The translations under genes were made by a program, and so were the position numbers. A model generated the notes under the pieces. That model worked only from the letters and a program-made list of their open reading frames with translations. It was not told where the DNA came from and did not search any database. Below, piece after piece: positions 23,701 through 34,319 of a stretch of DNA of 64,000 nucleotides (within the stretch, counting starts at the first letter, position 1; every line of letters starts with the position of its first letter). The DNA is from Membranipora membranacea (lineage: Eukaryota; Bryozoa; Gymnolaemata; Cheilostomatida; Membraniporidae): contig OU612071.1 of the NCBI GenBank assembly GCA_914767715.1, positions 22,257,681-22,321,680 on the forward strand. Direction: 5' to 3'.

Positions 23701-25817
23701 AAGGAGGGCCCCAGCCCTTCGCAGCGTGGCCCAGATTCGATGCGGGGGAAGCTGGACGCGCAAGGAGGGCCCCAGCCCTTCGCAGCGTGGCCCAGATTCG
23801 ATGCGGGGGAAGCTGGACGCGCAAGGAGGGCCCCAGCCCTTCGCAGCGTGGCCCAGATTCGATGCGGGGGAAGCTGGACGCGCAAGGAGGGCCCCAGCCC
23901 TTCGCAGCGTGGCCCAGATTCGATGCGGGGGAAGCTGGACGCGCAAGGAGGGCCCCAGCCCTTCGCAGCGTGGCCCAGATTCGATGCGGGGGAAGCTGGA
24001 CGCGCAAGGAGGGCCCCAGCCCTTCGCGGCGTGGCCCAGGTTCGATGCGGGGGAAGCTGGACGCGCAAGGAGGGCCCCAGCCCTTCGCGGCGTGGCCCAG
24101 GTTCGATGCGGGGGAAGCTGGACGCGCAAGGAGGGCCCCAGCCCTTCGCGGCGTGGCCCAGGTTCGATGCGGGGGAAGCTGGACGCGCAAGGAGGGCCCC
24201 AGCCCTTCGCGGCGTGGCCCAGGTTCGATGCGGGGGAAGCTGGACGCGCAAGGAGGGCCCCAGCCCTTCGCGGCGTGGCCCAGGTTCGATGCGGGGGAAG
24301 CTGGACGCGCAAGGAGGGCCCCAGCCCTTCGCGGCGTGGCCCAGGTTCGATGCGGGGGAAGCTGGACGCGCAAGGAGGGCCCCAGCCCTTCGCGGCGTGG
24401 CCCAGGTTCGATGCGGGGGAAGCTGGACGCGCAAGGAGGGCCCCAGCCCTTCGCGGCGTGGCCCAGGTTCGATGCGGGGGAAGCTGGACGCGCAAGGAGG
24501 GCCCCAGCCCTTCGCGGCGTGGCCCAGGTTCGATGCGGGGGAAGCTGGACGCGCAAGGAGGGCCCCAGCCCTTCGCGGCGTGGCCCAGGTTCGATGCGGG
24601 GGAAGCTGGACGCGCAAGGAGGGCCCCAGCCCTTCGCGGCGTGGCCCAGGTTCGATGCGGGGGAAGCTGGACGCGCAAGGAGGGCCCCAGCCCTTCGCAG
24701 CGTGGCCCAGGTTCGATGCGGGGGAAGCTGGACGCGCAAGGAGGGCCCCAGCCCTTCGCAGCGTGGCCCAGGTTCGATGCGGGGGAAGCTGGACGCGCAA
24801 GGAGGGCCCCAGCCCTTCGCAGCGTGGCCCAGGTTCGATGCGGGGGAAGCTGGACGCGCAAGGAGGGCCCCAGCCCTTCGCAGCGTGGCCCAGGTTCGAT
24901 GCGGGGGAAGCTGGACGCGCAAGGAGGGCCCCAGCCCTTCGCAGCGTGGCCCAGGTTCGATGCGGGGGAAGCTGGACGCGCAAGGAGGGCCCCAGCCCTT
25001 CGCAGCGTGGCCCAGATTCGATGCGGGGGAAGCTGGACGCGCAAGGAGGGCCCCAGCCCTTCGCAGCGTGGCCCAGATTCGATGCGGGGGAAGCTGGACG
25101 CGCAAGGAGGGCCCCAGCCCTTCGCAGCGTGGCCCAGATTCGATGCGGGGGAAGCTGGACGCGCAAGGAGGGCCCCAGCCCTTCGCAGCGTGGCCCAGAT
25201 TCGATGCGGGGGAAGCTGGACGCGCAAGGAGGGCCCCAGCCCTTCGCAGCGTGGCCCAGATTCGATGCGGGGGAAGCTGGACGCGCAAGGAGGGCCCCAG
25301 CCCTTCGCAGCGTGGCCCAGATTCGATGCGGGGGAAGCTGGACGCGCAAGGAGGGCCCCAGCCCTTCGCAGCGTGGCCCAGATTCGATGCGGGGGAAGCT
25401 GGACGCGCAAGGAGGGCCCCAGCCCTTCGCAGCGTGGCCCAGATTCGATGCGGGGGAAGCTGGACGCGCAAGGAGGGCCCCAGCCCTTCGCAGCGTGGCC
25501 CAGATTCGATGCGGGGGAAGCTGGACGCGCAAGGAGGGCCCCAGCCCTTCGCAGCGTGGCCCAGATTCGATGCGGGGGAAGCTGGACGCGCAAGGAGGGC
25601 CCCAGCCCTTCGCAGCGTGGCCCAGATTCGATGCGGGGGAAGCTGGACGCGCAAGGAGGGCCCCAGCCCTTCGCAGCGTGGCCCAGATTCGATGCGGGGG
25701 AAGCTGGACGCGCAAGGAGGGCCCCAGCCCTTCGCAGCGTGGCCCAGATTCGATGCGGGGGAAGCTGGACGCGCAAGGAGGGCCCCAGCCCTTCGCAGCG
25801 TGGCCCAGATTCGATGC
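20727..25817. repeat. 61-bp satellite array, about 83 copies
   Basis: A GC-rich unit of exactly 61 bp is repeated almost without indels (the phase shifts one base per 60-base line throughout). Landmarks within each unit: GCAAGGAGGGCCCCAGCCC, TTCGCAGCGTGGCCCAGG, TTCGATGCGGGGGAAGCTGG. The first unit (20727-20760) is degenerate and truncated. Three linked polymorphisms define blocks: CAGC or CGGC, AGGTTCG or AGATTCG, and AAGGAGG or AATGAGG. No unit contains a stop codon in any frame on either strand except the AATGAGG variants (TGA on +, 22.7-23.05 kb), so all six frames stay open for kilobases. The array ends abruptly inside a unit, where the 10-bp array begins. Confidence 0.98.
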
Positions 25818-26851
25818 TTGCCCCCACTTGCCCCCACTTGCCCCCACTTGCCCCCACTTGCCCCCACTTGCCCCCACTTGCCCCCACTTGCCCCCACTTG
25901 CCCCCACTTGCCCCCACTTGCCCCCACTTGCCCCCACTTGCCCCCACTTGCCCCCACTTGCCCCCACTTGCCCCCACTTGCCCCCACTTGCCCCCACTTG
26001 CCCCCACTTGCCCCCACTTGCCCCCACTTGCCCCCACTTGCCCCCACTTGCCCCCACTTGCCCCCACTTGCCCCCACTTGCCCCCACTTGCCCCCACTTG
26101 CCCCCACTTGCCCCCACTTGCCCCCACTTGCCCCCACTTGCCCCCACTTGCCCCCACTTGCCCCCACTTGCCCCCACTTGCCCCCACTTGCCCCCACTTG
26201 CCCCCACTTGCCCCCACTTGCCCCCACTTGCCCCCACTTGCCCCCACTTGCCCCCACTTGCCCCCACTTGCCCCCACTTGCCCCCACTTGCCCCCACTTG
26301 CCCCCACTTGCCCCCACTTGCCCCCACTTGCCCCCACTTGCCCCCACCTGGCCCCCACTTGCCCCCACTTGCCCCCACTTGCCCCCACTTGCCCCCACTT
26401 GCCCCCACTTGCCCCCACTTGCCCCCACTTGCCCCCACTTGCCCCCACTTGCCCCCACTTGCCCCCACTTGCCCCCACTTGCCCCCACTTGCCCCCACTT
26501 GCCCCCACTTGCCCCCACTTGCCCCCACTTGCCCCCACTTGCCCCCACTTGCCCCCACTTGCCCCCACTTGCCCCCACTTGCCCCCACTTGCCCCCACTT
26601 GCCCCCACTTGCCCCCACTTGCCCCCACTTGCCCCCACTTGCCCCCACTTGCCCCCACTTGCCCCCACTTGCCCCCACTTGCCCCCACTTGCCCCCACTT
26701 GCCCCCACTTGCCCCCACTTGCCCCCACTTGCCCCCACTTGCCCCCACTTGCCCCCACTTGCCCCCACTTGCCCCCACTTGCCCCCACTTGCCCCCACTT
26801 GCCCCCACTTGCCCCCACTTGCCCCCACTTGCCCCCACTTGCCCCCACTTG
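25818..26851. repeat. 10-bp minisatellite, about 103 copies, G-rich on minus strand
   Basis: Unit CCCCCACTTG on the plus strand (CAAGTGGGGG on the minus strand), essentially perfect over 1.03 kb. The only interruption I see is an 11-bp variant CCCCCACCTGG at 26341-26351, which shifts the register by one. Every unit carries five consecutive G on the minus strand separated by 5 nt, a G-quadruplex-prone arrangement. Confidence 0.98.
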
Positions 26852-29345
26852 TAAGCGGAGGCAAGCAGGAGCGTGTTGGAGCCAGTTTAAGCATGTGGAA
26901 GCATGTTGAGGTAAGTGTTGGTTTGTGGGGATAACTGTAGGCAAGTGGAAGGAAGTAGATGCTAGTGGAAGTAAACGGAAGTAGGTGGGAGGAAGTGGAA
27001 GTAAGTGGAATCAAGTGGATGTAAGTGAAAGCAAGCGGAAGTAAGTGGATGCGAGCGGATGCAAGTGGATGCAAGCGGATGTAAGTCAAAGCAAGGGAAG
27101 TACGTGTAGGCAAGTGGAGGTAAATGTAGGCAAATGGAAATAAGTTGAAGTAAGCGGAAGTAAGTTGAAGCAAGTGGAAGCAAGCTGAAACAAGCAGCAA
27201 TAAGCGGAAGTACGTGGAAGCAAGCGGCAGTAAGTGTAGGTAAGTAGAAGTAAGTAGATGCAAGTGGAATCAAGCAGAAGCAGATGAGAGTAAGTGAAGC
27301 CAAGTGAGAGTAAGTGAGAGTAAGTGAAGGCAAGTGAGAGTAAGTGAAGGCAAGTGAAGGCAAGTGAAGGCAAGTGAAGGCAAGTGAGAGCAAGTGAAGG
27401 CAAGTGAGAGCAAGTGAGAGCAAGTGAGAGCAAGTGAAGGCAAGTGAAGGCAAGTGAAGGCAAGTGAAGGCAAGTGAGAGTAAGCGAGAGCAAGCGAAGA
27501 CGAGCGAGATCTGGTGAAGGCAAGTGACAGCAAGTGAAGGCACGTGAGAGCAAGTGAAGGCAACTGAGAGCAACTAAAGGCAAGTGAGAGTAAGTGAAGC
27601 CAAGTGAGAGTAAGTGAGAGTAAGTGAAGGCAAGTGAAGGCAAGTGAAGGCAAGTGAAGGCAAGTGAAGGCAAGTGAAGGCAAGTGAAGGCAAGTGAAGG
27701 CAAGTGAAGGCAAGTGAAGGCAAGTGAAGGCAAGTGAAGGCAAGTGAAGGCAAGTGAACGCAAGTGAAGGCAAGTGGAGGCAAGTGAAGGCAAGCGAAGG
27801 CAAGTGAGAGTAAGTGCAAGTAAGTGAAGGCAAGCGAAGGTTAGTGAGAGTAAGCGAGAGCAAGCGAAGACGAGCGAGATCTGGTGAAGGCAAGTGAGAG
27901 CAAGTGAAGGCACGTGAGAGCAAGCGAAGGCAACTGAGAGCAAGTGAAGGCAAGTGAGAGTAAGTGAAGCCAGGTGAGAGTAAGTGAAGCCAGGTGAGAG
28001 TAAGTGAAGGCAACTGAAGGCAAGTGAAGGCAAGTGATGGCAATTGGGAATAAGTGAAGGCAAGTGAGAGCAAGTGAAGGCAAGTGAGAGCAAGTGAAGG
28101 CAACTGAGTGCAAATGAACGCAAGTGAGAGTAAATGAGAGTAAGCGAAGGCAAACGAGATTAAGTGCAAGTAAGTGAAGGCAAGTGAGAGTAAGTGCAAG
28201 TAAGTCAAGGCAAGTGAGAGTAAGTCAAGAAAAGTGAAAACAAGTGAAGGCACATGAGAATAAGTGTATGCAAGTGCAAATAAGTGAAGGCAAGTGAGAA
28301 CAAGTAAAGGCAAGTGAGAATAAGTAAGGGCAAATGGAAGCAAGTGGAAATAACTGGAAGCAGTAAGAGTAAGCGAAGGCAAGTGTAAGTAAGTGGAAGC
28401 AAGTGAGAGTAAGCAAAGGCAGGTGACAGTAAGTGAGAGTAATTGAAGGCAAGCAGCACTAATTGAAGGCAAGCGAGAATAAGTAAAGGCAAGCGAGACT
28501 AAGTAAAGGCAAGTGAGACTAAGTAAACGCAAGCGGGAGTAAGTGAGGGCAAGCGAGAGTAAGTGAAGGCAAGCGAGAGTAAGTAAAGGCAAGTGGTTGC
28601 AAATGGATGCGAGTGAATGCAGTTGGAAGTAGAAGTTAATGCAAGTTGGTGAAGGCAAGTTCATGCAAATGGACGTAAGTGAAGGCAAGCGGAATTATGC
28701 GTATACAAGCGGGCAAGAGAAAGGAAGTGTAGGCAATTTGAAGAGAGTGTATGCAAGTTGAACAGAGTGTACGCCAGCAGACGCATGTGTAAGCAAGCGG
28801 TAAGAAGTGAAAGGCGTGTATGCAAGCTGAAGGAAGTGGGAATAGGTGAAGGCAAGAGGAAGTATGTGTAGGCAAGTGGATGCAAGCGGCAAGTTAGTGT
28901 AGTGTAAGCAGAAGTGTAGGCAAGTAGAATTTAGTGTAATCAAGCAGAAATATGTGTGGGCAAGGGAATGGCAGTTTAGGCAAGCAAAAGCATGTGTATG
29001 CAAGAGGAAGTCAGGGTATGCAAACGGAAGTTAGTGTAGGCAAGCGGAAGTTAGTGTAGGCAAGTGTAGTAAGCACACGCAAGTGGAAGCAAGTTGGATG
29101 TAAGTGGATGTAAGTAAAGGCAAGTTCGAGTTAGTGGACGTAAGCGATGGCGCAAGTGGAATTAAGTGAAAGCAAGTGGATGCAAGTAGAAGTAAATGGA
29201 TGGTGAGTGGAGGCCAGTGCAGGCAATTGGCTTTAATTGAAGACAGTTGTAGGCATGGGAAAGTGAATGTAGGTCAGTGGAAGAAAGTGTAGTAAGTGTA
29301 GGCAAGCGGAGTCAGTATTTGCGAGCAAAAGCAAGTAGGATAGTA
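26852..29345. repeat. Degenerate 10-bp minisatellite in opposite orientation
   Basis: Purine-rich plus strand made of diverged units of the form (C/T)AAGTGRRRR, most often CAAGTGAAGG, CAAGTGAGAG or TAAGTGAGAG. The core 27.3-28.1 kb is most regular; the flanks 26.85-27.3 and 28.3-29.3 kb are more diverged. A block starting at 27481 (TAAGCGAGAGCAAGCGAAGA) recurs at 27851, offset 370 bp, together with about 130 bp of following sequence. Open minus-strand frames here (Leu/His/Ser/Pro/Thr repeats) are translations of the repeat. Confidence 0.95.
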
Positions 29346-32120
29346 GTCTTAGGTATTCATCACAATAAAGGTGAGTAAAGGTAAGTACTATAAGAAAGTG
29401 TTGACAAGGAAGAAAGAATGTCAGGATATTATTTAAAGAATGTGTTGGTACCAAAATGATGATTGATTGCTGCATTGAGAAAAAGGAATGCAGAATTGTG
29501 TGATCAGTTTTGGATTTTTTCCAGTTTAGGTTGAAGTCTCATCTGAGCAACATTGTTCCAATTCTTTGCACTATCTTTAAACTTCTTTTGTGATCAATGT
29601 TTATTGCATAATGCAATGTAGTTTTTGCACAATAATGCCACAGACTGTACACACAGACCCAAAATAATAAGCCTTGCAAAACCAAATAATTATGCACAAA
29701 CAAGTATGATCAAGGTGCCACTTATGGCCTCGTTTATTCAACATACAATAAAAGAAATACAATATCTTGAAGAATATTGCCAAGCTGCCTTGCTCATGGA
29801 TACTTGAAATAAACTGTTATTGCCTCTTTATGAGTCAATCTACTCTGTATTGATATTAATATGATTTATTCATGATCTAATCTGAGCATTCTATTATTGA
29901 TGAAAGAATGAATCTACCTGGAGCTGTTGACCAATCGGAAGTTGTTTGGTGTTGGTTTCTAGTTCACTCCAATACATTTGGATGCATGTTTTTAGGTTTT
30001 AGGGCATACAATGCTACAAATTACAAATGGAGGAGATTTAAGCTGTTTGCTAGAATATTTTTGCTCAATTGCCTATGGTAGAAATGGGCGCTGAAATCCC
30101 CATCTATGTGACACCTGAATGTACTCCAATCGGTCAATCACGAGTTGTGATATGAAATACATGTGTTACTTTAATTTATGTGTCTTGCATATTATAATAT
30201 GTACTTACTTAGTATCAGTTACAGAGATCGCCGTATATATACTAGGACTGAACATCTCATTGCCCACAATGTACAAGTTACACGCAGCATTTCACCTACA
30301 GTAATAACACACTGTGGTGAGAACATTCACTCATCCTACAATAACAGGCCGTCACCCTAACTTCCAATAGGTATCATAACGCAGTAAGTAAAGTTTGACT
30401 ATCACTCAGTGTATCATGTTATGCCTAATAGTCCGATTATACTTGTAAATGTCGTCAATGGATAGTTGAAAGTCAGTTTGTGCAGGAATAATCAGCAAGG
30501 CTATTTTGACAGAATAAAGCCATTTGTAAAATAAACGCATTGAAATTACTATATCTTGTTGATCGGTGCAAAGTTGACATAGAATTCTGTAAACTAATTG
30601 TTTCTGCAGGTTTTGTTCAACCAAATTATTGATTTTACGAGTATGTAAACATGTAGACCAGGTATTATATATTCTAGTTGGACCGGAATAAGTCCACAAC
30701 TACCTCATCATTTACATGGCATGTATATGTATTTATTTATGTTTATATATATATATTTCAGCTCAGGCTTACCAAGTCAATAAGTTAAAGCACCATTGAC
30801 CTTTGAAGATTGCAAGGGCAGCAGGGCGAGTTGATTTAAGTTTGATCGAGATACCAATCTCTCTTCTTGAACCCTAGAAATTTAAGGGATGCGATTACAA
30901 AAACAAACAAAAAGGTCTTTAAAGATAGTTTCCTTTCTTCGATAGCGCCATTCAAGAGCCTTTGATAGTGTTATTGAAGGCATCGTGAGTGACAGGAACC
31001 AAGTAAGTTAAACTTAAAATGCATCAGATCTCATTGTGGCAATATTATTATTATATTTAGGCAATTTAAAGGGGCAATGAGATTGATATTCTATCTTAGG
31101 AGTTTTGAGTTTGGGGCTTGAAGCTTGAATCGTCCTTGACCAAGTTACCTATGATGTTATCTTACCAAAATTCTCTCTGTAGAACTTCTGAGTGGACAAT
31201 GTTCAAGTTGCTTTGTTTTAGTCATAATAATGTTACACTTCTGTCATATACACGTATGAGCTGTCGGTTCCCATAACCTTCTTCACAATGGACTCGACTA
31301 TCACAGATGCTTCTGAATCTGGCTACAATATGTATGTGGCATATTATTCATGATACTAGGTGTCAGTGGATAAAAATTAATAATTAAATGTGAAAATGTG
31401 AAACTGGTACCTGGTTATACCTCAACAATAAAACAGGGTAGTTTTACATAAACAAGTATCGATTGTGCTAACTTGTTGGTCCAGACCACTCTTTATTGTC
31501 AAACTCATGTAAAATTCTGTAAAAAGTATCCTACCTTCTCACTCTTCACCTGCTTCCGCTATCTATTATGTCTCATGATGGATTAGTGCCAGGAGGCCGA
31601 TACCAGTGCCAATTATCCAACGGCTTTCAGCATGATGCGCCAACTTTAATCTGTAAGTATGCAGTCAGTCTCAACACTTATAAACACATTGACTTTCACG
31701 GACAAATCAGATATTTGACTTACCATTACAATTTATACAGGAAAAATGCATGCTTATTTTTTGTATTCCTTGAATTTTTTTTTTTCTCCAGAACTTGCAC
31801 TGCTCCGGATTCCTGTGAGTCTTTAGGAAGTGCCGGGCTTGACGATCATGACACAAAATGATCAACCATTGGTTCGAATCTCTATTTATTCTAAATTAAT
31901 TAAAAAAATTAAATTACTTTTATAAAGACATAGTTGGTGGGTACACTATCATGAGAAATCAGGTCAATGATTATGAGAGTTACTTACATTTGCAGCGACA
32001 CGTCTTTAATCAGAGGTGATGCCTGCAGTCATCTTGTTCAGGCTACATTAGCCTATTTCCAGCTTGACGGCCTTGTTGGTACAGAGCTGACCACAGTTTC
32101 ATATTTGTTGTTATTGAATT
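29346..32120. other. No gene seen
   Basis: AT-rich DNA after the satellite complex. Frames of 60-97 codons (for example 30406-30699 minus and 31568-31861 plus) show no motifs or splice support. No RNA gene recognised. Confidence 0.45.
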
Positions 32121-32127
32121 TATCAAC

Positions 32128-32553
32128 CTAAAACATAGCAAAGGATGAAAATGACAATCGCGATATAGCAGGGTACTTGAACCGCCCTTCAGACCCTTTA
32201 TCTCCAGTCACAATAAAAACACAGGTGGATGATTTGTATGCTTCATGGTTTTTTTCAAACAGCATATTCAAAGAAAAAGTGACAGGGTATGATTGTTTTG
32301 GCAAGAAAATTCTATGACAAAAATCAAAGTTCTTTGGAAGGAGATGCGACTCACTGAGTTTTTGTGGCCTAAGAAGATGAGTAGTCAATGTTGTGTTTGA
32401 TACTCGATTTCCTCCATAATTAGACTGCCTACTCACTTTTTCTATGGTTTGCTGTGGTTCTTTTTGCGTCACTGACATCATGCTGTTAATGTCGCAGTCG
32501 TCGTGCAGGGGAGCAGATGTTCACTGGCTTTAAAAGGCAGTTTTTGAGCTGAT
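32128..32553 (-). pseudogene. Outlying copy of the 45-51 kb exon module
   Basis: On the minus strand an acceptor (CTTTTATTTTCAG) precedes ISSKTAF, then in-frame stops, then DINSMMSVTQKEPQQTIE. This aligns with the terminal exons at 46013-46111 and 48546-48680, which share the same acceptor context, an 'IS.KTA' start and an 'NS...SVT' core. A 117-codon frame continues to 32128, but the early stops and lack of conservation of the rest argue for a decayed copy. The match to 45.84 kb continues weakly downstream (GTACTTGAACCACCCT-like). Confidence 0.5.
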
Positions 32554-32653
32554 CTGAAAATAAAAGCACTCTCCTCTGCTCGGCGCTCAGCTTCTGAGGG
32601 TCATAGTCCGTGCCAAGCAAAACAACAGGCGGGTTGGGAGGATTTGCATTTTT

Positions 32654-33262
32654 TTATGGTATGAGGCATGAGCGGGATGGTTGAATGAGATGCTGATTTG
32701 GTTGGGTACGAGCAAGCCATAAAAATCTGCATGTACTGTATTGATGAGTTGGTGATCTGGCTACTATAAGGCTCATGGGTCGGTAAACCTGATCTTTATT
32801 TGGCACCTCTTCCTCTAGCCAAAGCCAACAGTGACATGTGCCCATGGTCGAAAAGGTATGTGAAGAATGAGCAATTACATGCAGCAATGCGAGTGATAGA
32901 TCATTAGGGTCATCAGGATAGCGAGGATGGACCTGGAGGATAGCTTTATCTCCTCTCCGTTGGCCTAAACCAGTATTTGACCTCTGCATCTGAAAGAAAA
33001 TGGCTGAAGACTGGGAGGAAAGAGGAATGGTCATGTCGAGTATAGGGTGTATTGGTAATATACATGCCAACCTTTGTTGTCTGCAATGCAGGGTTGGAAC
33101 GCTAACATGACAGACAGTGACTGCTGAATTTTCCCAGAAGCCGTGAGCATCATTCGTGAATACTCCAATGGTAAATTGAGAAAAATACCTGCACTTCTGC
33201 TGGCCATCATGTTTAACCCTTACATCTTGTGTGTTTTCGGTAGATATTGACCAAATCTTCAT
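32654..33262 (-). CDS. Unidentified 202-codon open frame
   Basis: An uninterrupted minus-strand frame starting MKIWSISTENTQDVRVKHDG. It is longer than most chance frames in this AT-rich DNA but has no signal peptide, no obvious membrane segment and no motif I recognise. Its composition (many His, Gln, Ser, Arg) is not that of a typical globular protein. It lies just upstream, on the same strand, of the decayed module at 32.1-32.6 kb. It may be chance or an old element's coding relic. Confidence 0.2.
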   Translation of the reverse strand: MKIWSISTENTQDVRVKHDGQQKCRYFSQFTIGVFTNDAHGFWENSAVTVCHVSVPTLHCRQQRLACILPIHPILDMTIPLSSQSSAIFFQMQRSNTGLGQRRGDKAILQVHPRYPDDPNDLSLALLHVIAHSSHTFSTMGTCHCWLWLEEEVPNKDQVYRPMSLIVARSPTHQYSTCRFLWLARTQPNQHLIQPSRSCLIP

Positions 33263-33452
33263 GGTCTAAATCAGGTATGCAATCATGCACAGGGTAATTA
33301 TCAGGTTGCATGGCAGGATTCCAACTGTTGTGTTATTTCATGCTCTGTGGCAATAAGTGAATCCATGAAGTACGACAACTATTTGAGCCCATGGATGTGC
33401 AGATTTCCCCAATTTTGCTGAACATTGCGGGAGGTCCTCAAACTTAAGATAT

Positions 33453-33476
33453 GGGGTAAGGGTAAGGGTAAGGGTA
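33453..33476. repeat. Short (GGGTAA)n tract
   Basis: About four tandem units of GGGTAA. Not the canonical TTAGGG telomere repeat, and very short. Confidence 0.8.
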
Positions 33477-33560
33477 TTACGAATCAACAGTCAATTGTGA
33501 CTGCGCGATTGCTTTATGAATGGGCCTCAACATCAATAAACCTTTGGTGTTCTGCTACTG

Positions 33561-33658
33561 TAAAAGTCAAAAAGTCAAAAAGTCAAAAAGTCAAGTCTAA
33601 AAGTGAAGAAGTGAAAAAGTGAAAAAGTGAAAAACTGAAAAAGTGAAGAAAAAAAAGA
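33561..33658. repeat. AAAAAGTC/AAAAAGTG simple repeat
   Basis: Tandem A-rich units, first AAAAAGTC and then AAAAAGTG/AAGAAGTG, spanning about 100 bp. Confidence 0.85.
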
Positions 33659-34319
33659 ACAAAATATTGTTTTGGAGAGAACTACGATCTTCATGTAAGG
33701 TTTGCTGTATGTCTCTTCGCAAGCAGGTTTTGGTCTTTTTTCAAATCGCCAATCCACATATCATAGCATATGAATTAAGTAACCCAGCAGGACAGGATGT
33801 GATGTCGTATTCTATTGTCTTTTATGATTACCACAATTCAGTGGCTATTTCCTTTTTACGTCAACCACACTACATGCAAGATGCCTCTGTAATTGCTCCC
33901 AATAAATATCCTAAACATCACCAATAAACCTAACAATAATTATGACTTCTTGATTCTGATTCATATCTTTGACAAAATTTTACATCAGTCTTGGACTGGC
34001 GAGTCTGTGCTGTTAATTTCCAGCTGCCCCAAAGTTATTTTCATTCTTTTGGGCTTCCATAGTGGTTTTTCCTTTTCTGGGTCAGCCATGACTGATCTCA
34101 TATCAGATGATGATTTTGTGCAGATGTACACAAACTGTTAGTGCAGGTAGCGATCAAGAACGACCAAGTCTTTTGTTCCAGCAAAAAAGCATATATATAC
34201 TTTTTATTGGCATCAAAAGTCATCTCATTCGAAATGTTTTGCACTCAGTGCCAGAAAACAATTTTTTTTATAACAAAAAAAGAGAAACAGAAGGGAAATA
34301 ATATCATCAATGATGTTGG
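33659..34319 (-). other. Downstream flank of the LINE, probable 3' UTR in part
   Basis: No gene seen. On the minus strand, downstream of the ORF2 stop (34320), an AATAAA signal lies near 34200 (plus strand CTTTTTATTGGC) and an A-rich tract near 34262-34270. The exact 3' end of the element and any target-site duplication were not determined. Confidence 0.4.

Noticed and set aside
20727-26851. CRISPR-like regular repeats
   Set aside because: The units are contiguous with no unique spacers, and the surrounding genes are eukaryotic.
20561-27263. Open frames of over 2000 codons on the minus strand and up to 1294 on the plus strand
   Set aside because: They are pure translations of the 61-bp and 10-bp tandem repeats. 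All frames on both strands are open because the units lack stops and are 1 modulo 3 in length; there is no unique protein sequence apart from short flanks.
26962-29003. Minus-strand frames rich in LHLPSLAFTC-type repeats
   Set aside because: Translations of the degenerate CAAGTGRRRR minisatellite; several overlapping frames read equally well and no domain is seen.
31568-31861. 97-codon plus-strand frame
   Set aside because: No signal peptide, motif or splice support; length within chance expectation for this window.
33453-33476. Interstitial telomere repeat
   Set aside because: Only about four GGGTAA units, which does not match the canonical animal TTAGGG repeat.
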